From contig FR883860.1 in NCBI GenBank assembly GCA_000435275.1, forward strand, positions 1 to 30,596: a DNA stretch of 30,596 nt, read 5' to 3'. This document shows positions 7,821 to 16,172 of this stretch, piece after piece. The first letter of the stretch is position 1. Every line of letters begins with the position of its first letter. A program made the position numbers and the translations under genes. Below the pieces are notes generated by a model. The model had not been told where the DNA came from, made no database searches, and was given only the letters and a program-made list of their open reading frames with translations. The DNA is from Clostridium sp. CAG:557. Lineage in GTDB: Bacteria; Bacillota; Clostridia; Oscillospirales; Acutalibacteraceae.

Positions 7821-8336
7821 ATGAATGATTTTCAATATGCATATCAGTCAGATTTTAATAACACTCCAAACACTATAAATCAGTCCTTGTTAATAATTGG
7901 CGGTGCAATAATAACTGGTATACTAATTGCACTTATATTTATACTCCAAAGCATAGCTCTTATGAAGCTTGCAAAAAGAAATAATATCAATCATAGTTGG
8001 GTGGCTTTTATTCCTGTTGCAAACACTTATATATTCGGTCAAATCGCGTTTGAAAACAAAGCTAAAACTTTTATATTCCTAGCTATAAACATAATTTTAC
8101 CTATATTTTCATCAATTTCTCTCTTAAATATGACATCTTATGCCGAAATTAAAACAACGGTAAGTTTATTTTCATGGGTATACATGATTCTCTTTTTTTA
8201 CTCTTCATATCAAATATTCAAAAAACACAGCAATAAAGCAGTTATGTTAATTTTTTCAATCCTAAGTTACGGGCTTTTAATACCCATATTTTTGTTTGCA
8301 ATTAAAAACAACAAAAGAAAAATTGACGTAAAATAA
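7821..8336 (+). CDS. Small polytopic membrane protein of unknown function
   Basis: 171 residues with four likely membrane helices at about 22-46, 81-103, 112-131 and 139-161, and a basic C-terminus. Between helices 1 and 2 is the segment LAKRNNINHSWVAFIPVAN (50-68). It resembles the 'AW-A-IP-N-Y--G' signature I recall from uncharacterised Firmicute membrane proteins; that resemblance is from memory. No enzymatic motif is seen. The ATG at 7821 follows AAAGAAGA, and the promoter at 7759-7787 rules out the longer frame starting at 7746. ispE follows after 48 nt and has its own possible promoter. Confidence 0.75.
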   Translation: MNDFQYAYQSDFNNTPNTINQSLLIIGGAIITGILIALIFILQSIALMKLAKRNNINHSWVAFIPVANTYIFGQIAFENKAKTFIFLAINIILPIFSSISLLNMTSYAEIKTTVSLFSWVYMILFFYSSYQIFKKHSNKAVMLIFSILSYGLLIPIFLFAIKNNKRKIDVK

Positions 8337-8351
8337 ATTATAATATAAAAT
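8323..8351 (+). promoter_or_regulatory. Candidate promoter of ispE
   Basis: TTGACG (8323-8328), a 17-bp spacer and TAAAAT (8346-8351), the -35 overlapping the end of the preceding gene. Other TATAAT strings nearby (8339, 8351) lack a -35 at usable spacing. Confidence 0.4.
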
Positions 8352-8384
8352 ATAATAAATTTAATTTGTTTTATGGAGATTTAC

Positions 8385-9236
8385 ATGGAAATCACAGTTA
8401 ATGCCCCTGCTAAAATTAATCTATATTTGGATGTTCTAAACAAACGCAGCGATGGTTATCATGATGTTGAAATGATAATGCAAACAGTGAGTTTGTTTGA
8501 TACCATAACAATTAAAAAGTCAGATAAAAAAGGCATCGCAATAACCAGTACATATAATTTTGATGAAGATATAAAAAAAAATACAGCTTATATAGCCGCT
8601 GAAAAATTTTTTGAGTATATTAAATTTAAAAAACCTGGAATCTGCATAAACATTCAAAAAAAAATTCCTATTGGTGCCGGATTAGCCGGTGGCAGTTCTG
8701 ATGCTGCCGCTGTATTAATTGCACTTAATGAATTATTTGAAAGCAAACTTTCCAAAAACGATTTGGCATCTATTGGTGAAAAAGTTGGTGCAGACGTTCC
8801 ATTTTGTATTTTTGGTGGTACAATGTTAGCTACAGGCACGGGAACAACATTAACACCTTTACCATCATTCAAAGACTGTTATATTCTCATAGTTAAACCG
8901 ACATTTTCTGTCTCAACAAAAACAGCTTATCAGGCTTCAGACAAATTTTCTTATGAAAAATGCAAATCTATAAACAGCATAATTTCTGCAATAAAATCAA
9001 ATAATTTGAGAGAAACCGCTAAAAACATTTTTAACCGATTTGAAAAAGTGCTTAATTTTGATGAAATTTCTAAAATAAAAAATATTTTAAATAAAAATGG
9101 CGCATTAAATTCCTGCATGACTGGCACCGGTTCTGCTGTCTATGGAATTTTTGAAGATGAAAAAAAAGCAATTAGCTGTAAAAAATTTTTAAACAAAACC
9201 TACAAGGAAATTTTTCTAGCTTTTCCATTTGAGTAA
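8385..9236 (+). CDS. ispE: 4-diphosphocytidyl-2-C-methyl-D-erythritol kinase
   Basis: GHMP-family kinase that phosphorylates CDP-methylerythritol in the MEP pathway for isoprenoid precursors, in the cytoplasm. The 283 residues show the N-terminal APAKINLYLDV with the conserved Lys10, the ATP-binding glycine-rich motif PIGAGLAGGSSDAA (95-108), the catalytic Asp137 in GADVPF, and the C-terminal GHMP motif MTGTGSAVYGIF. The ATG at 8385 lies 4 nt after TGGAGAT; an ATG at 8373 overlaps that site and is not preferred. A bidirectional terminator at 9342-9386 is shared with the opposing regulator gene. Confidence 0.95.
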   Translation: MEITVNAPAKINLYLDVLNKRSDGYHDVEMIMQTVSLFDTITIKKSDKKGIAITSTYNFDEDIKKNTAYIAAEKFFEYIKFKKPGICINIQKKIPIGAGLAGGSSDAAAVLIALNELFESKLSKNDLASIGEKVGADVPFCIFGGTMLATGTGTTLTPLPSFKDCYILIVKPTFSVSTKTAYQASDKFSYEKCKSINSIISAIKSNNLRETAKNIFNRFEKVLNFDEISKIKNILNKNGALNSCMTGTGSAVYGIFEDEKKAISCKKFLNKTYKEIFLAFPFE

Positions 9237-9341
9237 TAAAAGTGCTTATTTTTAGGCACGCAAAAATAAACTTGTTTTTAGCATTAAAAATGTATTTAAA
9301 AAATCACATAATAAAATCGGCATAAAATTAAAGCAAAAAAA

Positions 9342-9392
9342 TGCACTTAATTCGACAAGTCATAAAATACTTCTCAATTAAGTGCAATTTTT
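9342..9392. terminator. Bidirectional terminator between ispE and the XRE gene
   Basis: TGCACTTAATT (9342-9352) pairs perfectly with AATTAAGTGCA (9376-9386). The 23-nt loop contains a further AAGT/ACTT pairing. ATTTTT follows on the plus strand and TTTTTT on the minus strand. Confidence 0.75.
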
Positions 9393-9402
9393 GTTCTATT
9401 TT

Positions 9403-9786
9403 TTAATCTCTATCTACCTCTTCCTTTAGCTCTTTCAATATTTTATTTTGGATTTCTATTGGCAAAACTCGGTATAAAGAAATTAAAGTTTTTTCTTTTT
9501 TAGAAAGTTCATAAACATGGTTAAAATCTTTAGAATCGTAGCAACTATACAAATCATCACATGAATCATTCAAAGATTTGCAACTTTCTCTTTCTTCATT
9601 CTCAAGCATTTCTGTATAAGAAATATTAAAAATTTTAGATAATTTTATTATTGTGTTAATGTCCGGAGTCGTTTTCCCGGTCTCATAATAAGTGTACGTT
9701 GAACGTTCTATACTCAAAGCATTAGCAACCTGTTGCTGAGTATAACCACTATTTTCGCGCAACTTTTTCAGTGTTTGTGATAGCAT
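9403..9786 (-). CDS. XRE-family helix-turn-helix transcriptional regulator
   Basis: 127-residue DNA-binding protein. The N-terminal Cro/C1-type HTH covers about residues 5-62 (LRENSGYTQQQVANALSIER followed by TYYETGKTTPD). After a short acidic Ser/Cys-rich linker, the C-terminus is helical (LSKKEKTLISLYRVLP and on). No sensor domain is recognised. AAAGGTGAG precedes the ATG at 9786. A 22-bp near-palindrome at 9815-9836 lies between this gene and the rimP promoter and is the obvious candidate for its own operator. The gene is a lone minus-strand insertion between ispE and the rimP operon. Its targets are unknown; self-control is an inference. Confidence 0.88.
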   Translation of the reverse strand: MLSQTLKKLRENSGYTQQQVANALSIERSTYTYYETGKTTPDINTIIKLSKIFNISYTEMLENEERESCKSLNDSCDDLYSCYDSKDFNHVYELSKKEKTLISLYRVLPIEIQNKILKELKEEVDRD

Positions 9787-9814
9787 TTTCTCACCTTTTA
9801 ATAAAGAATTTAAG

Positions 9815-9836
9815 TAAGGTAATTAAGATTATCTTA
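9815..9836. promoter_or_regulatory. Candidate operator of the XRE regulator
   Basis: TAAGGTAAT (9815-9823), a 4-nt spacer and ATTATCTTA (9828-9836): eight of nine positions are dyad-symmetric. It is centred about 40 bp upstream of the regulator's ATG, a typical place for autoregulation. Another TAAG copy at 9811-9814 abuts it. Confidence 0.5.
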
Positions 9837-9913
9837 CAAAAAAAGTCTACCAATTACTGCTTTTAGTGACATATATTCACCTTTATGCGCCAAAAAATTT
9901 TTAATTTTACCTG

Positions 9914-9942
9914 TTGCAATAAATATAAATCTATGGTATACT
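9914..9942 (+). promoter_or_regulatory. Promoter of the rimP-nusA-infB operon
   Basis: TTGCAA (9914-9919), a 17-bp spacer ending in TGG (extended -10) and TATACT (9937-9942). The start would be near 9949, which places the leader hairpin at 9972-9995 inside the transcript. Confidence 0.75.
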
Positions 9943-9971
9943 AATTTTAAAGTTTTATTCATTGATTTTGT

Positions 9972-10001
9972 AAGAGTGGGAACAAACCCGCTCTTTTGTT
10001 T
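9972..10001 (+). promoter_or_regulatory. Leader hairpin, likely attenuator of the nusA operon
   Basis: AAGAGTGGG (9972-9980) pairs with CCCGCTCTT (9987-9995), one pair being G-U, around the loop AACAAA; TTGTTT follows. It lies between promoter and rimP. Termination ahead of rimP(ylxS)-nusA is known in Bacillus as a NusA feedback device; the same role here is inferred. Confidence 0.6.
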
Positions 10002-10021
10002 ATATTGAGGTGAATTTTGTA

Positions 10022-10507
10022 TTGAATGGAAAAAATCGCGGCAACAATGTTGTCAATATTGTCTGGAAACTAGCTGAGCCTATTGCTAAAGATTTAGGTC
10101 TTAAAATTTGGGACATCAAATTTTTAAAAGAAGGCTCAAACTATTACCTTAGAATATTTATTGACAACGAAAGTGGCATTACAATTGAAGACTGTGAAAA
10201 TATGAGTCGGGCCATAGATAAACCGCTTGACGAATTAGACCCTATTTCTCAAAATTACTGTTTGGAAGTGTGTTCTCCAGGAATTAATCGTGAATTAACG
10301 CGAGAGGAACACCTTGAAAGATTTATCGGTCAAAAAATTATTGTACGTCTTATTCGTCCTTTAAATGACGGAACAAAACAATTAAACGGTGTCCTTATGT
10401 CGTTTAATAAAGATGATCTCATTGTCTCTTTAAGTGATAACTCAAAAAACTTATGTCTTTCAAGAAAAAATATTGCATTTATTAAACTTGATGATTTTGA
10501 AAATTAA
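10022..10507 (+). CDS. rimP: Ribosome maturation factor RimP
   Basis: Cytoplasmic assembly factor for the 30S subunit. The 161-residue product matches family length and shows LRIFIDNESGITIEDCENMSR, LEVCSPGINRELTREEH and the C-terminal SH3-like part ending in FIKLDDFEN. The start is most likely TTG at 10022, nine nt after GAGGTG (10007-10012). A GTG at 10010 lies inside that binding site and cannot be used with it. It is the first gene of the operon, followed by nusA after 17 nt. Confidence 0.92.
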   Translation: MNGKNRGNNVVNIVWKLAEPIAKDLGLKIWDIKFLKEGSNYYLRIFIDNESGITIEDCENMSRAIDKPLDELDPISQNYCLEVCSPGINRELTREEHLERFIGQKIIVRLIRPLNDGTKQLNGVLMSFNKDDLIVSLSDNSKNLCLSRKNIAFIKLDDFEN

Positions 10508-10524
10508 TTTGGAGGTAATAAAAA

Positions 10525-11571
10525 ATGAAAAACAAAGAATTATTTGAGGCGCTTTCGCTTCTTGAGAAAGAAAGGGGTATTCCGGTTGATTTCATGCTTG
10601 ATAAAATAAAAAAAGCCATCATTACTGCGTGTAAAAACAGCTACAACGGCAATGAAGATGCTATAATTAACATAGATGAAAATAAAGGTAAATTCGAAGT
10701 TTTTTTGCGTAAAGCCGTTGTGGAAAACGTATCCGATTCCGGCAGAGAAATTTCTTTAGTCGACGCAAGATGTATTAATCCCAATACAAGCGTCGGCGAA
10801 CAAGTGGCAATTAAGTTGGATACAAAAGAATTTGGAAGAATTGCTGCTCAAACGGCCAGAAATATCATTAGGCAGGGAATTCGAGATGGTGAACGTGGAC
10901 TTATGCTTCGTGAATTTGAAAATAAATGTCAAGAGATTGTGTCTGCTATAGTTGAAAAAATTGATCCGCGCTCAGGTGCCGCCTCTTTAAAAATCGGCAA
11001 AGCAGAGGCTTTTTTACCAAAAGGAGAACAATTAATTAACGACAATTTAAAAGAAGGTGACCACATAAAAGTCTACATAGCAGATGTAAAAGAAGGCGAT
11101 AAAGGGCCTTGGGCAATCATCTCTAGAACTCACCCGGATATGGTAAAAAGGATGTTTGAAGCAGAAGTTCCTGAAATATACGATGGAACTGTTGAAATAA
11201 AGCAAATTTCTCGCGAAGCTGGTGCTAGAACAAAAATGGCTGTTTTGAGTAAAGACAAAAATGTTGATGCAATTGGAGCCTGCATTGGGTCAAAAGGCGC
11301 CAGAGTAAACACTATTGTTGAAGAACTTCGCGGCGAAAAAATAGATATCATAGAGTATGACGAAGACCCAGTTAAATTTATTGCAGCTGCACTTGCTCCT
11401 GCTGAAGTTTTAAATGTTAATCTTGATTCTGAAACTGATAAATCTTGCACGGTGATAGTGCCAAATAATCAACTTTCTTTAGCAATCGGTAATAAAGGTC
11501 AAAATGCCAGGCTGGCAGCTAAATTAACCGGTTGGAAAATAGATATAAAGCCTGAAAACGAAACTTTATAA
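10525..11571 (+). CDS. nusA: Transcription termination/antitermination protein NusA
   Basis: RNA-polymerase-binding factor that modulates pausing, termination and antitermination. The 348 residues have the short Gram-positive layout: N-terminal RNAP-binding domain (1 to about 125), S1 domain (about 130-200), and two KH domains (GACIGSKGARV and the LSLAIGNKGQNARLAAKLTGW segment), without the acidic repeats of the E. coli protein. GGAGG precedes the ATG. It sits in the conserved rimP-nusA-rnpM-ylxQ-infB order and may regulate its own operon through the leader hairpin at 9972. Confidence 0.97.
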   Translation: MKNKELFEALSLLEKERGIPVDFMLDKIKKAIITACKNSYNGNEDAIINIDENKGKFEVFLRKAVVENVSDSGREISLVDARCINPNTSVGEQVAIKLDTKEFGRIAAQTARNIIRQGIRDGERGLMLREFENKCQEIVSAIVEKIDPRSGAASLKIGKAEAFLPKGEQLINDNLKEGDHIKVYIADVKEGDKGPWAIISRTHPDMVKRMFEAEVPEIYDGTVEIKQISREAGARTKMAVLSKDKNVDAIGACIGSKGARVNTIVEELRGEKIDIIEYDEDPVKFIAAALAPAEVLNVNLDSETDKSCTVIVPNNQLSLAIGNKGQNARLAAKLTGWKIDIKPENETL

Positions 11572-11613
11572 ATAATTTTTGCTTTAGAACTTTTTAGAAA
11601 GAGGGTCTTAATA

Positions 11614-11907
11614 ATGCCAAGTAAACATATTCCTTTGAGAACATGCATGGCTTGCAACGAAATGAAAAGTAAAAAAGAGCTAATTCGGCTTGTAAAAACA
11701 AAAAACAGCGATGATAGTTATGATATTATTGTTGACAAGACATTTAAATCTCCAGGCAGGGGTGCATATTTATGCAAGAACCTCGATTGTTTAAAAAAAG
11801 TTCGCAAATCTAAACGTTTTGATCGAATTTTTTCTCGCGAAGTTCCAGATGAAATTTATACACAGATTGAGGAGGACATTTGTCTTGAACAATCTAAACA
11901 GCAATAA
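11614..11907 (+). CDS. rnpM: RNase P modulator RnpM (YlxR, DUF448)
   Basis: Small RNA-binding protein of the YlxR family; in Bacillus the family member binds RNase P RNA and modulates its activity. The 97 residues show PLRTCMACNEMKSKKELIRL at the N-terminus and the diagnostic SPGRGAYLC followed by a basic helix (KKVRKSKRFDRIF). The cysteines in TCMAC and at YLC-NLDC could hold a metal. An AAGAGGGTC sequence precedes the ATG. The last 23 nt overlap the start of ylxQ, suggesting translational coupling. Confidence 0.93.
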   Translation: MPSKHIPLRTCMACNEMKSKKELIRLVKTKNSDDSYDIIVDKTFKSPGRGAYLCKNLDCLKKVRKSKRFDRIFSREVPDEIYTQIEEDICLEQSKQQ

Positions 11908-12193
11908 AATTTTATCTCTTTTAGGCCTTTGCAAAAAATCGGGCAATTTAGCTTTAGGTTTTGATTCTTGCATAGAGTCTGTTAATCAAAAAAAATCTCA
12001 AATTATTTTAATTACTCGAGATTTATCTGACAATACAAAGCAAAAATTATTTAATCAAGTTGATACAAACTTGATTTATTCCACTGAATTATCTATGGAT
12101 GAAATAAGCAATTTTCTTGGAAAAATATGCGGAATAATTTCTGTTAATAATAAAGGATTTGCTAAAAAAATTATCTCTTTCTTGAATTTTTGA
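11885..12193 (+). CDS. ylxQ: L7Ae-family ribosomal/K-turn-binding protein YlxQ
   Basis: Small protein of the L7Ae/L30e fold, a K-turn RNA binder of unsettled cellular role. The 102 residues show NKILSLLGLCKKSGNLALG, the middle strand QIILITRDLSDNTKQKL and the C-terminal IISVNNKGFAKKI. The likely start is TTG at 11885, nine nt after GGAGG (11871-11875), giving the normal family length; earlier in-frame codons from 11819 lie within rnpM and lack a site. It overlaps rnpM by 23 nt and is followed by infB. Confidence 0.9.
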   Translation: MNNLNSNKILSLLGLCKKSGNLALGFDSCIESVNQKKSQIILITRDLSDNTKQKLFNQVDTNLIYSTELSMDEISNFLGKICGIISVNNKGFAKKIISFLNF

Positions 12194-12214
12194 AACTTAG
12201 GAGGTCACCAATAT

Positions 12215-14776
12215 ATGATGGTTAAATATAGAGTTCATGAAGTCGCAAAAGATTTCAATGTGTCCAGCCGAGAAGTTATCGATTTTATTAAAGAAACTAC
12301 CGGCGCTGAAAAAAAACATATGACTGCTTTAAATGAGGACGAATTAAACCTTGTTTTTGAGCACTTTTCAAAAGACAAACAGGTCGCAAATTTTGAAGAA
12401 TATTTAGCTGGTAAACTTGATGCTAACACCACTGAAGAAAGAACTCAAACTAAAAATAAGCAAAGTAAAGATGCAAGCAGTACTATTCCCTCAAACAATA
12501 ATAAAAAAGTAAATTCCGTTCTTTTAAAAAACAATAAAACTGAAACAAAACACATTAATTCTGAAAAAATCTCTTCTGCTGCTTCTAATAAAAAAGATGT
12601 AAATAAAACTCAAAAAATTTTTAACACGCCTAAAGAAAAACCTGTGAAATTAGAAAGCAAAAATGTTATCACAGAAAAAAAATCTACTGAAAGTTTTTCA
12701 AAAACAACTAAGCAAACTCCACATAAACTTCAAAATAACAAAAATCAAAGCAACATAACTAAAGAAAATATTTTTATCAAAAGTGAAAATTCTACTATTA
12801 AAAAGCCCCCCGTTCGTATAATCGACACTCGGGCCGCACACGTCGATATTGAAAAATACAACGAAAAATATGACAGACTCGCATCAGAAAAAATTAAAAC
12901 AGAAAATATTGTTCGAAAACAAAAAATCACACAAAAATCTCAACAACGAGGCAAGCCCAAAAGTTCTCGAAAGGAAACTGAGGCTGAAAGACTTCGCAGA
13001 ATCGCTCTAGAACGCAAAAATAGACCTATTACAGTTTCTATCCCAGAAAATATTACAGTGGGTGAACTAGCAAGCAGACTCAAAGCAACTGCCGCAGAAG
13101 TTATTAAAAAGCTCATGATGATGGGCATTATGGCTTCGATAAATGATACAATCGATTTTGACACTGCAAGTCTTGTTGCGATGGAATTTCATGCAAAAAT
13201 TGAAAAAGAAGTCGTTATTACCATAGAAGAAAGAATTATTGACGGCAGTGAAGATAGTGATGAAAATCTCGTTTCAAGAGCTCCTGTAGTAGTTGTTATG
13301 GGCCACGTTGATCATGGAAAAACTTCACTTTTAGATGCAATTCGTCACGCTGATGTTATCTCAACTGAAGCCGGCGGAATTACACAACACATCGGTGCTT
13401 ACAGAGTTAAATTAAACAGCGGAGAAATTACTTTCTTGGATACTCCAGGCCATGAAGCCTTCACCACTATGCGTGCAAGAGGCGCCCAAATTACAGATAT
13501 TGCAATTTTAGTTGTTGCAGCTGATGATGGCATTATGCCACAAACCATTGAAGCAATTAATCACGCAAAGGCCGCGGGTGTTTCTATAATCGTCGCAATT
13601 AATAAAATGGATAAACCTGGCGCAAATCCAGATAACGTTAAGCAGCAACTTACCGAGCATGAAATTGTACCAGAAGAATGGGGCGGCGATACTCCTTGCA
13701 TTCCTATTTCTGCTAAAAAGCGTCAAGGTATCGAAGACCTACTTGAAATGGTAAATTTGATTGCTGATATGAAAGAATTAAAAGCTAATCCAGACAGAGC
13801 TGCAAAAGGTACTGTTATCGAAGCTCGACTTGACAAAGGTCGCGGACCTATTGCTACTATTCTTATTCAAAATGGAACTTTGCACGCCGGAGATGTCGTT
13901 GTAGCTGGCACTGCTGTCGGAAAAGTTCGCGTTATGACAAACGATAGAGGTGAACGTGTAAAATCTGCTGGTCCATCTGTTCCGGTAGAAATAACCGGTC
14001 TCGATTCTGTTCCATCTGGTGGAGATACTTTCAATGCAGTTTCGGACGAAAGATTGGCTCGCGAATTGGTTGAAGAGCGAAAAACAAAGCAAAAAGAAGC
14101 TCAGTTTAATTCTCAAACAAAAGTTACGCTTGATAATTTATTTGACCAAATGCAAATGGGCGAAGTAAAAGAACTTAAAGTAATCGTAAAGGCTGATGTT
14201 CAAGGCTCAGTCGAAGCTGTTAAACAATCTTTGGAAAAACTCAGCAATGAAGAGGTCCGTGTTCATGTAATTCATGGCGCTGTCGGCGCAATAAATGAGT
14301 CTGACGTTATGCTAGCAAATGCTTCTAATGCTATTATTGTCGGATTTGATGTTCGCCCTGACCCTGTTGCTGCCGAAAATGCTGAGCGCAATGGCGTTGA
14401 TTTAAGATTATATCGAATTATTTATGATTGCATTGATGAAATCAGTTCTGCTATGAAAGGGCTACTTGCGCCAAAATATCGAGAGGTTCAAATTGGTCGC
14501 GCTGAATGCCGTCAAATTTACAAAATATCTAATGTCGGAACAATCGCTGGCTGTTACGTTGTTAACGGAAAAATTTCTCGAAATGCAGAAATTCGCGTGG
14601 TTCGTGACGGTATCGTTGTAGCAGAGGATAAATTGCTTTCTCTTCGCAGGTTTAAAGACGATGTGAAAGAAGTTGCTCAAGGCTATGAATGCGGAATTGG
14701 TCTTGAGAAATTTAACGATATAAAAGAAGGCGATGTTTTTGAAGCCTTTATTATTGAAGAATATCGCGACAATTAA
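12215..14776 (+). CDS. infB: Translation initiation factor IF-2
   Basis: GTPase that places initiator tRNA on the 30S subunit and drives subunit joining. The 853 residues contain an N-terminal IF2_N motif (VHEVAKDFNVSSREVIDFI) and a long Lys/Asn/Ser-rich linker (about 55-260). A second IF2_N module (ITVGELASRLKATAAEVIKK) follows, then the G domain with GHVDHGKTS near residue 365, DTPGHEAF and NKMDKP, and domains II-IV to the C-terminus. AGGAGG (12199-12204) lies 10 nt before the ATG at 12215; the ATG at 12218 is an alternative. A structured spacer separates it from rbfA. Confidence 0.97.
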   Translation: MMVKYRVHEVAKDFNVSSREVIDFIKETTGAEKKHMTALNEDELNLVFEHFSKDKQVANFEEYLAGKLDANTTEERTQTKNKQSKDASSTIPSNNNKKVNSVLLKNNKTETKHINSEKISSAASNKKDVNKTQKIFNTPKEKPVKLESKNVITEKKSTESFSKTTKQTPHKLQNNKNQSNITKENIFIKSENSTIKKPPVRIIDTRAAHVDIEKYNEKYDRLASEKIKTENIVRKQKITQKSQQRGKPKSSRKETEAERLRRIALERKNRPITVSIPENITVGELASRLKATAAEVIKKLMMMGIMASINDTIDFDTASLVAMEFHAKIEKEVVITIEERIIDGSEDSDENLVSRAPVVVVMGHVDHGKTSLLDAIRHADVISTEAGGITQHIGAYRVKLNSGEITFLDTPGHEAFTTMRARGAQITDIAILVVAADDGIMPQTIEAINHAKAAGVSIIVAINKMDKPGANPDNVKQQLTEHEIVPEEWGGDTPCIPISAKKRQGIEDLLEMVNLIADMKELKANPDRAAKGTVIEARLDKGRGPIATILIQNGTLHAGDVVVAGTAVGKVRVMTNDRGERVKSAGPSVPVEITGLDSVPSGGDTFNAVSDERLARELVEERKTKQKEAQFNSQTKVTLDNLFDQMQMGEVKELKVIVKADVQGSVEAVKQSLEKLSNEEVRVHVIHGAVGAINESDVMLANASNAIIVGFDVRPDPVAAENAERNGVDLRLYRIIYDCIDEISSAMKGLLAPKYREVQIGRAECRQIYKISNVGTIAGCYVVNGKISRNAEIRVVRDGIVVAEDKLLSLRRFKDDVKEVAQGYECGIGLEKFNDIKEGDVFEAFIIEEYRDN

Positions 14777-14793
14777 ATACTTATAATAAATAA

Positions 14794-14834
14794 TAGCTCC
14801 TACAAGGTGCGAAAATCTTGCACAGTGGGAGCTA
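14794..14834 (+). ncRNA. Structured RNA element in the infB-rbfA spacer
   Basis: Outer stem TAGCTCC (14794-14800) with GGAGCTA (14828-14834). Inside it, GTGCGA (14807-14812) pairs with TCTTGCAC-side bases 14818-14823 (one G-U) around a 5-nt loop. The two stems are joined by an asymmetric internal loop. No T-run follows, so it is not a simple terminator. It may be a processing or stability signal, or a leader for rbfA; I recognise no known RNA family. Confidence 0.5.
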
Positions 14835-14864
14835 AAAGATGTTATCAAAAAGGAGGTTTTTTCT

Positions 14865-15209
14865 ATGTCTGGACACAGACTTGAGAGAATTACCGAAGAT
14901 ATAAAAAGAGAATTAACCGCTATTTTTAGAGAACTCAAAGATCCTCGCATAACACAAACTATGCTAAGCATAGTAAAAGTCGAAGTTACTGGAGATTTGT
15001 CGCTTTGCAAAGTTTATGTAAGTGCGATTGATGGCATGGAAAAAGCTAAAGAAGCGGTTTTGGGCTTGAAATTTGCCAGCGGATATATTCGGCATGAACT
15101 TGGTCTTAGACTTAAATTAAGGCATGTTCCTGCACCAATATTTATCGCAACAGATTCGATTGAATACGGAACTGACATTTTAAAAAAATTAAGCGATTTG
15201 AGGAAGTAA
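14865..15209 (+). CDS. rbfA: 30S ribosome-binding factor RbfA
   Basis: Single-KH-domain factor that binds 16S rRNA and helps late 30S maturation, including cold conditions. The 114 residues show HRLERITEDIKRELTAIFR, LKDPRITQTMLSIVKVEVTGDL and the C-terminal LRLKLRHVPAPIFIATDSIE, all typical. A strong AAAGGAGG precedes the ATG. The gap from infB is 88 nt and contains a hairpin element; nrnA follows after 6 nt. Confidence 0.96.
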   Translation: MSGHRLERITEDIKRELTAIFRELKDPRITQTMLSIVKVEVTGDLSLCKVYVSAIDGMEKAKEAVLGLKFASGYIRHELGLRLKLRHVPAPIFIATDSIEYGTDILKKLSDLRK

Positions 15210-15215
15210 AGTTTT

Positions 15216-16172
15216 ATGAATACAAGCCTTCATGAAATTTCAAAAACTCTAAAAGAGAATAATAATTTTTATATTTTAACACATAAATCTCCCGATGGAG
15301 ATACTTTAGGTTCCGCTTTTGCACTATGTTTTGCTTTGCAGAAGTTGAAAAAAAATGCAAAAGTTCTTTGTAGTGATGAAATTCCTAAAAAATATGACTT
15401 TTTATTTGAAAATATTAAGGAACAAAACTTTGAACCGAATTATATAATCAGCGTAGATGTATCTGATACTGCACTGTTGGGCGAAAAACTTTCTTGCTAT
15501 GCGGATAAAATCGACCTGTGTATTGACCACCATCTTTCAAATAATCATTTTTCTAAAATTGAGTACGTCGAAAGCACTTCGGCCGCAACAGCAGAAATAA
15601 TTTATGAAATAATAAAAAATTTAGAAGTCGGTGTAAATGCTGATATTGCTAACTGCATTTACACCGGTATTTCTACGGATACCGGTTGTTTTCGTCACGC
15701 AAACACAACCGCACGTTCTTATAGAATCGCCGCAGATATGATAGACTGCGGTGCAAATGCTTTTCAAATAAATAAAATTATGTTTGATACAAAAAGCATG
15801 GCTAAATTGAATTTAGAAAAAACTGCCATCGAGAGCATGGAATTTTTTTGTCAAAATAAATGCGCTGTTATAAGCATTGCTCATGACAAAATTATAAATA
15901 TAGGTATTTTAGACAGCGACTTTGACGGAATTTCTTCTATTCCTCGACAAATTGAAGGAATTTTGGTGGGCGTTTTGATCAAAGAAAAAGAACCAGGAAT
16001 TTTTAAAATATCTGTGCGCACGGATGAATCCGTTGATGCATCAAAAATTTGTGAAAAGTTTAATGGTGGCGGACATAAATGCGCCGCTGGATGCACTATT
16101 TTAGGAAATTTTGCTGAAGTTAAAAAGCAAATTGTCTCAGCCGTAGGTCAGTATATTGAGGAGAAAAAATGA
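15216..16172 (+). CDS. nrnA: DHH/DHHA1 nanoRNase / pAp phosphatase NrnA
   Basis: Metal-dependent phosphoesterase that degrades very short RNAs and, in characterised homologs, dephosphorylates pAp. The 318 residues show THKSPDGDTLGSA (22-34), with His23, Asp27 and Asp29 as metal ligands, the DHH motif IDHHLSNNHF at 103-112, and GISTDTGCFRH. The C-terminal DHHA1 substrate motif FNGGGHKCAAG is also present. GAGGAAG within the end of rbfA serves the ATG at 15216. Its TGA overlaps the truB ATG by 4 nt, the usual sign of coupled translation. Confidence 0.94.
   Translation: MNTSLHEISKTLKENNNFYILTHKSPDGDTLGSAFALCFALQKLKKNAKVLCSDEIPKKYDFLFENIKEQNFEPNYIISVDVSDTALLGEKLSCYADKIDLCIDHHLSNNHFSKIEYVESTSAATAEIIYEIIKNLEVGVNADIANCIYTGISTDTGCFRHANTTARSYRIAADMIDCGANAFQINKIMFDTKSMAKLNLEKTAIESMEFFCQNKCAVISIAHDKIINIGILDSDFDGISSIPRQIEGILVGVLIKEKEPGIFKISVRTDESVDASKICEKFNGGGHKCAAGCTILGNFAEVKKQIVSAVGQYIEEKK

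Noticed and set aside
14462..15010. Minus-strand open frame of 182 codons across infB and rbfA
   Set aside because: It covers conserved coding sequence of both real genes and has no recognisable protein features.
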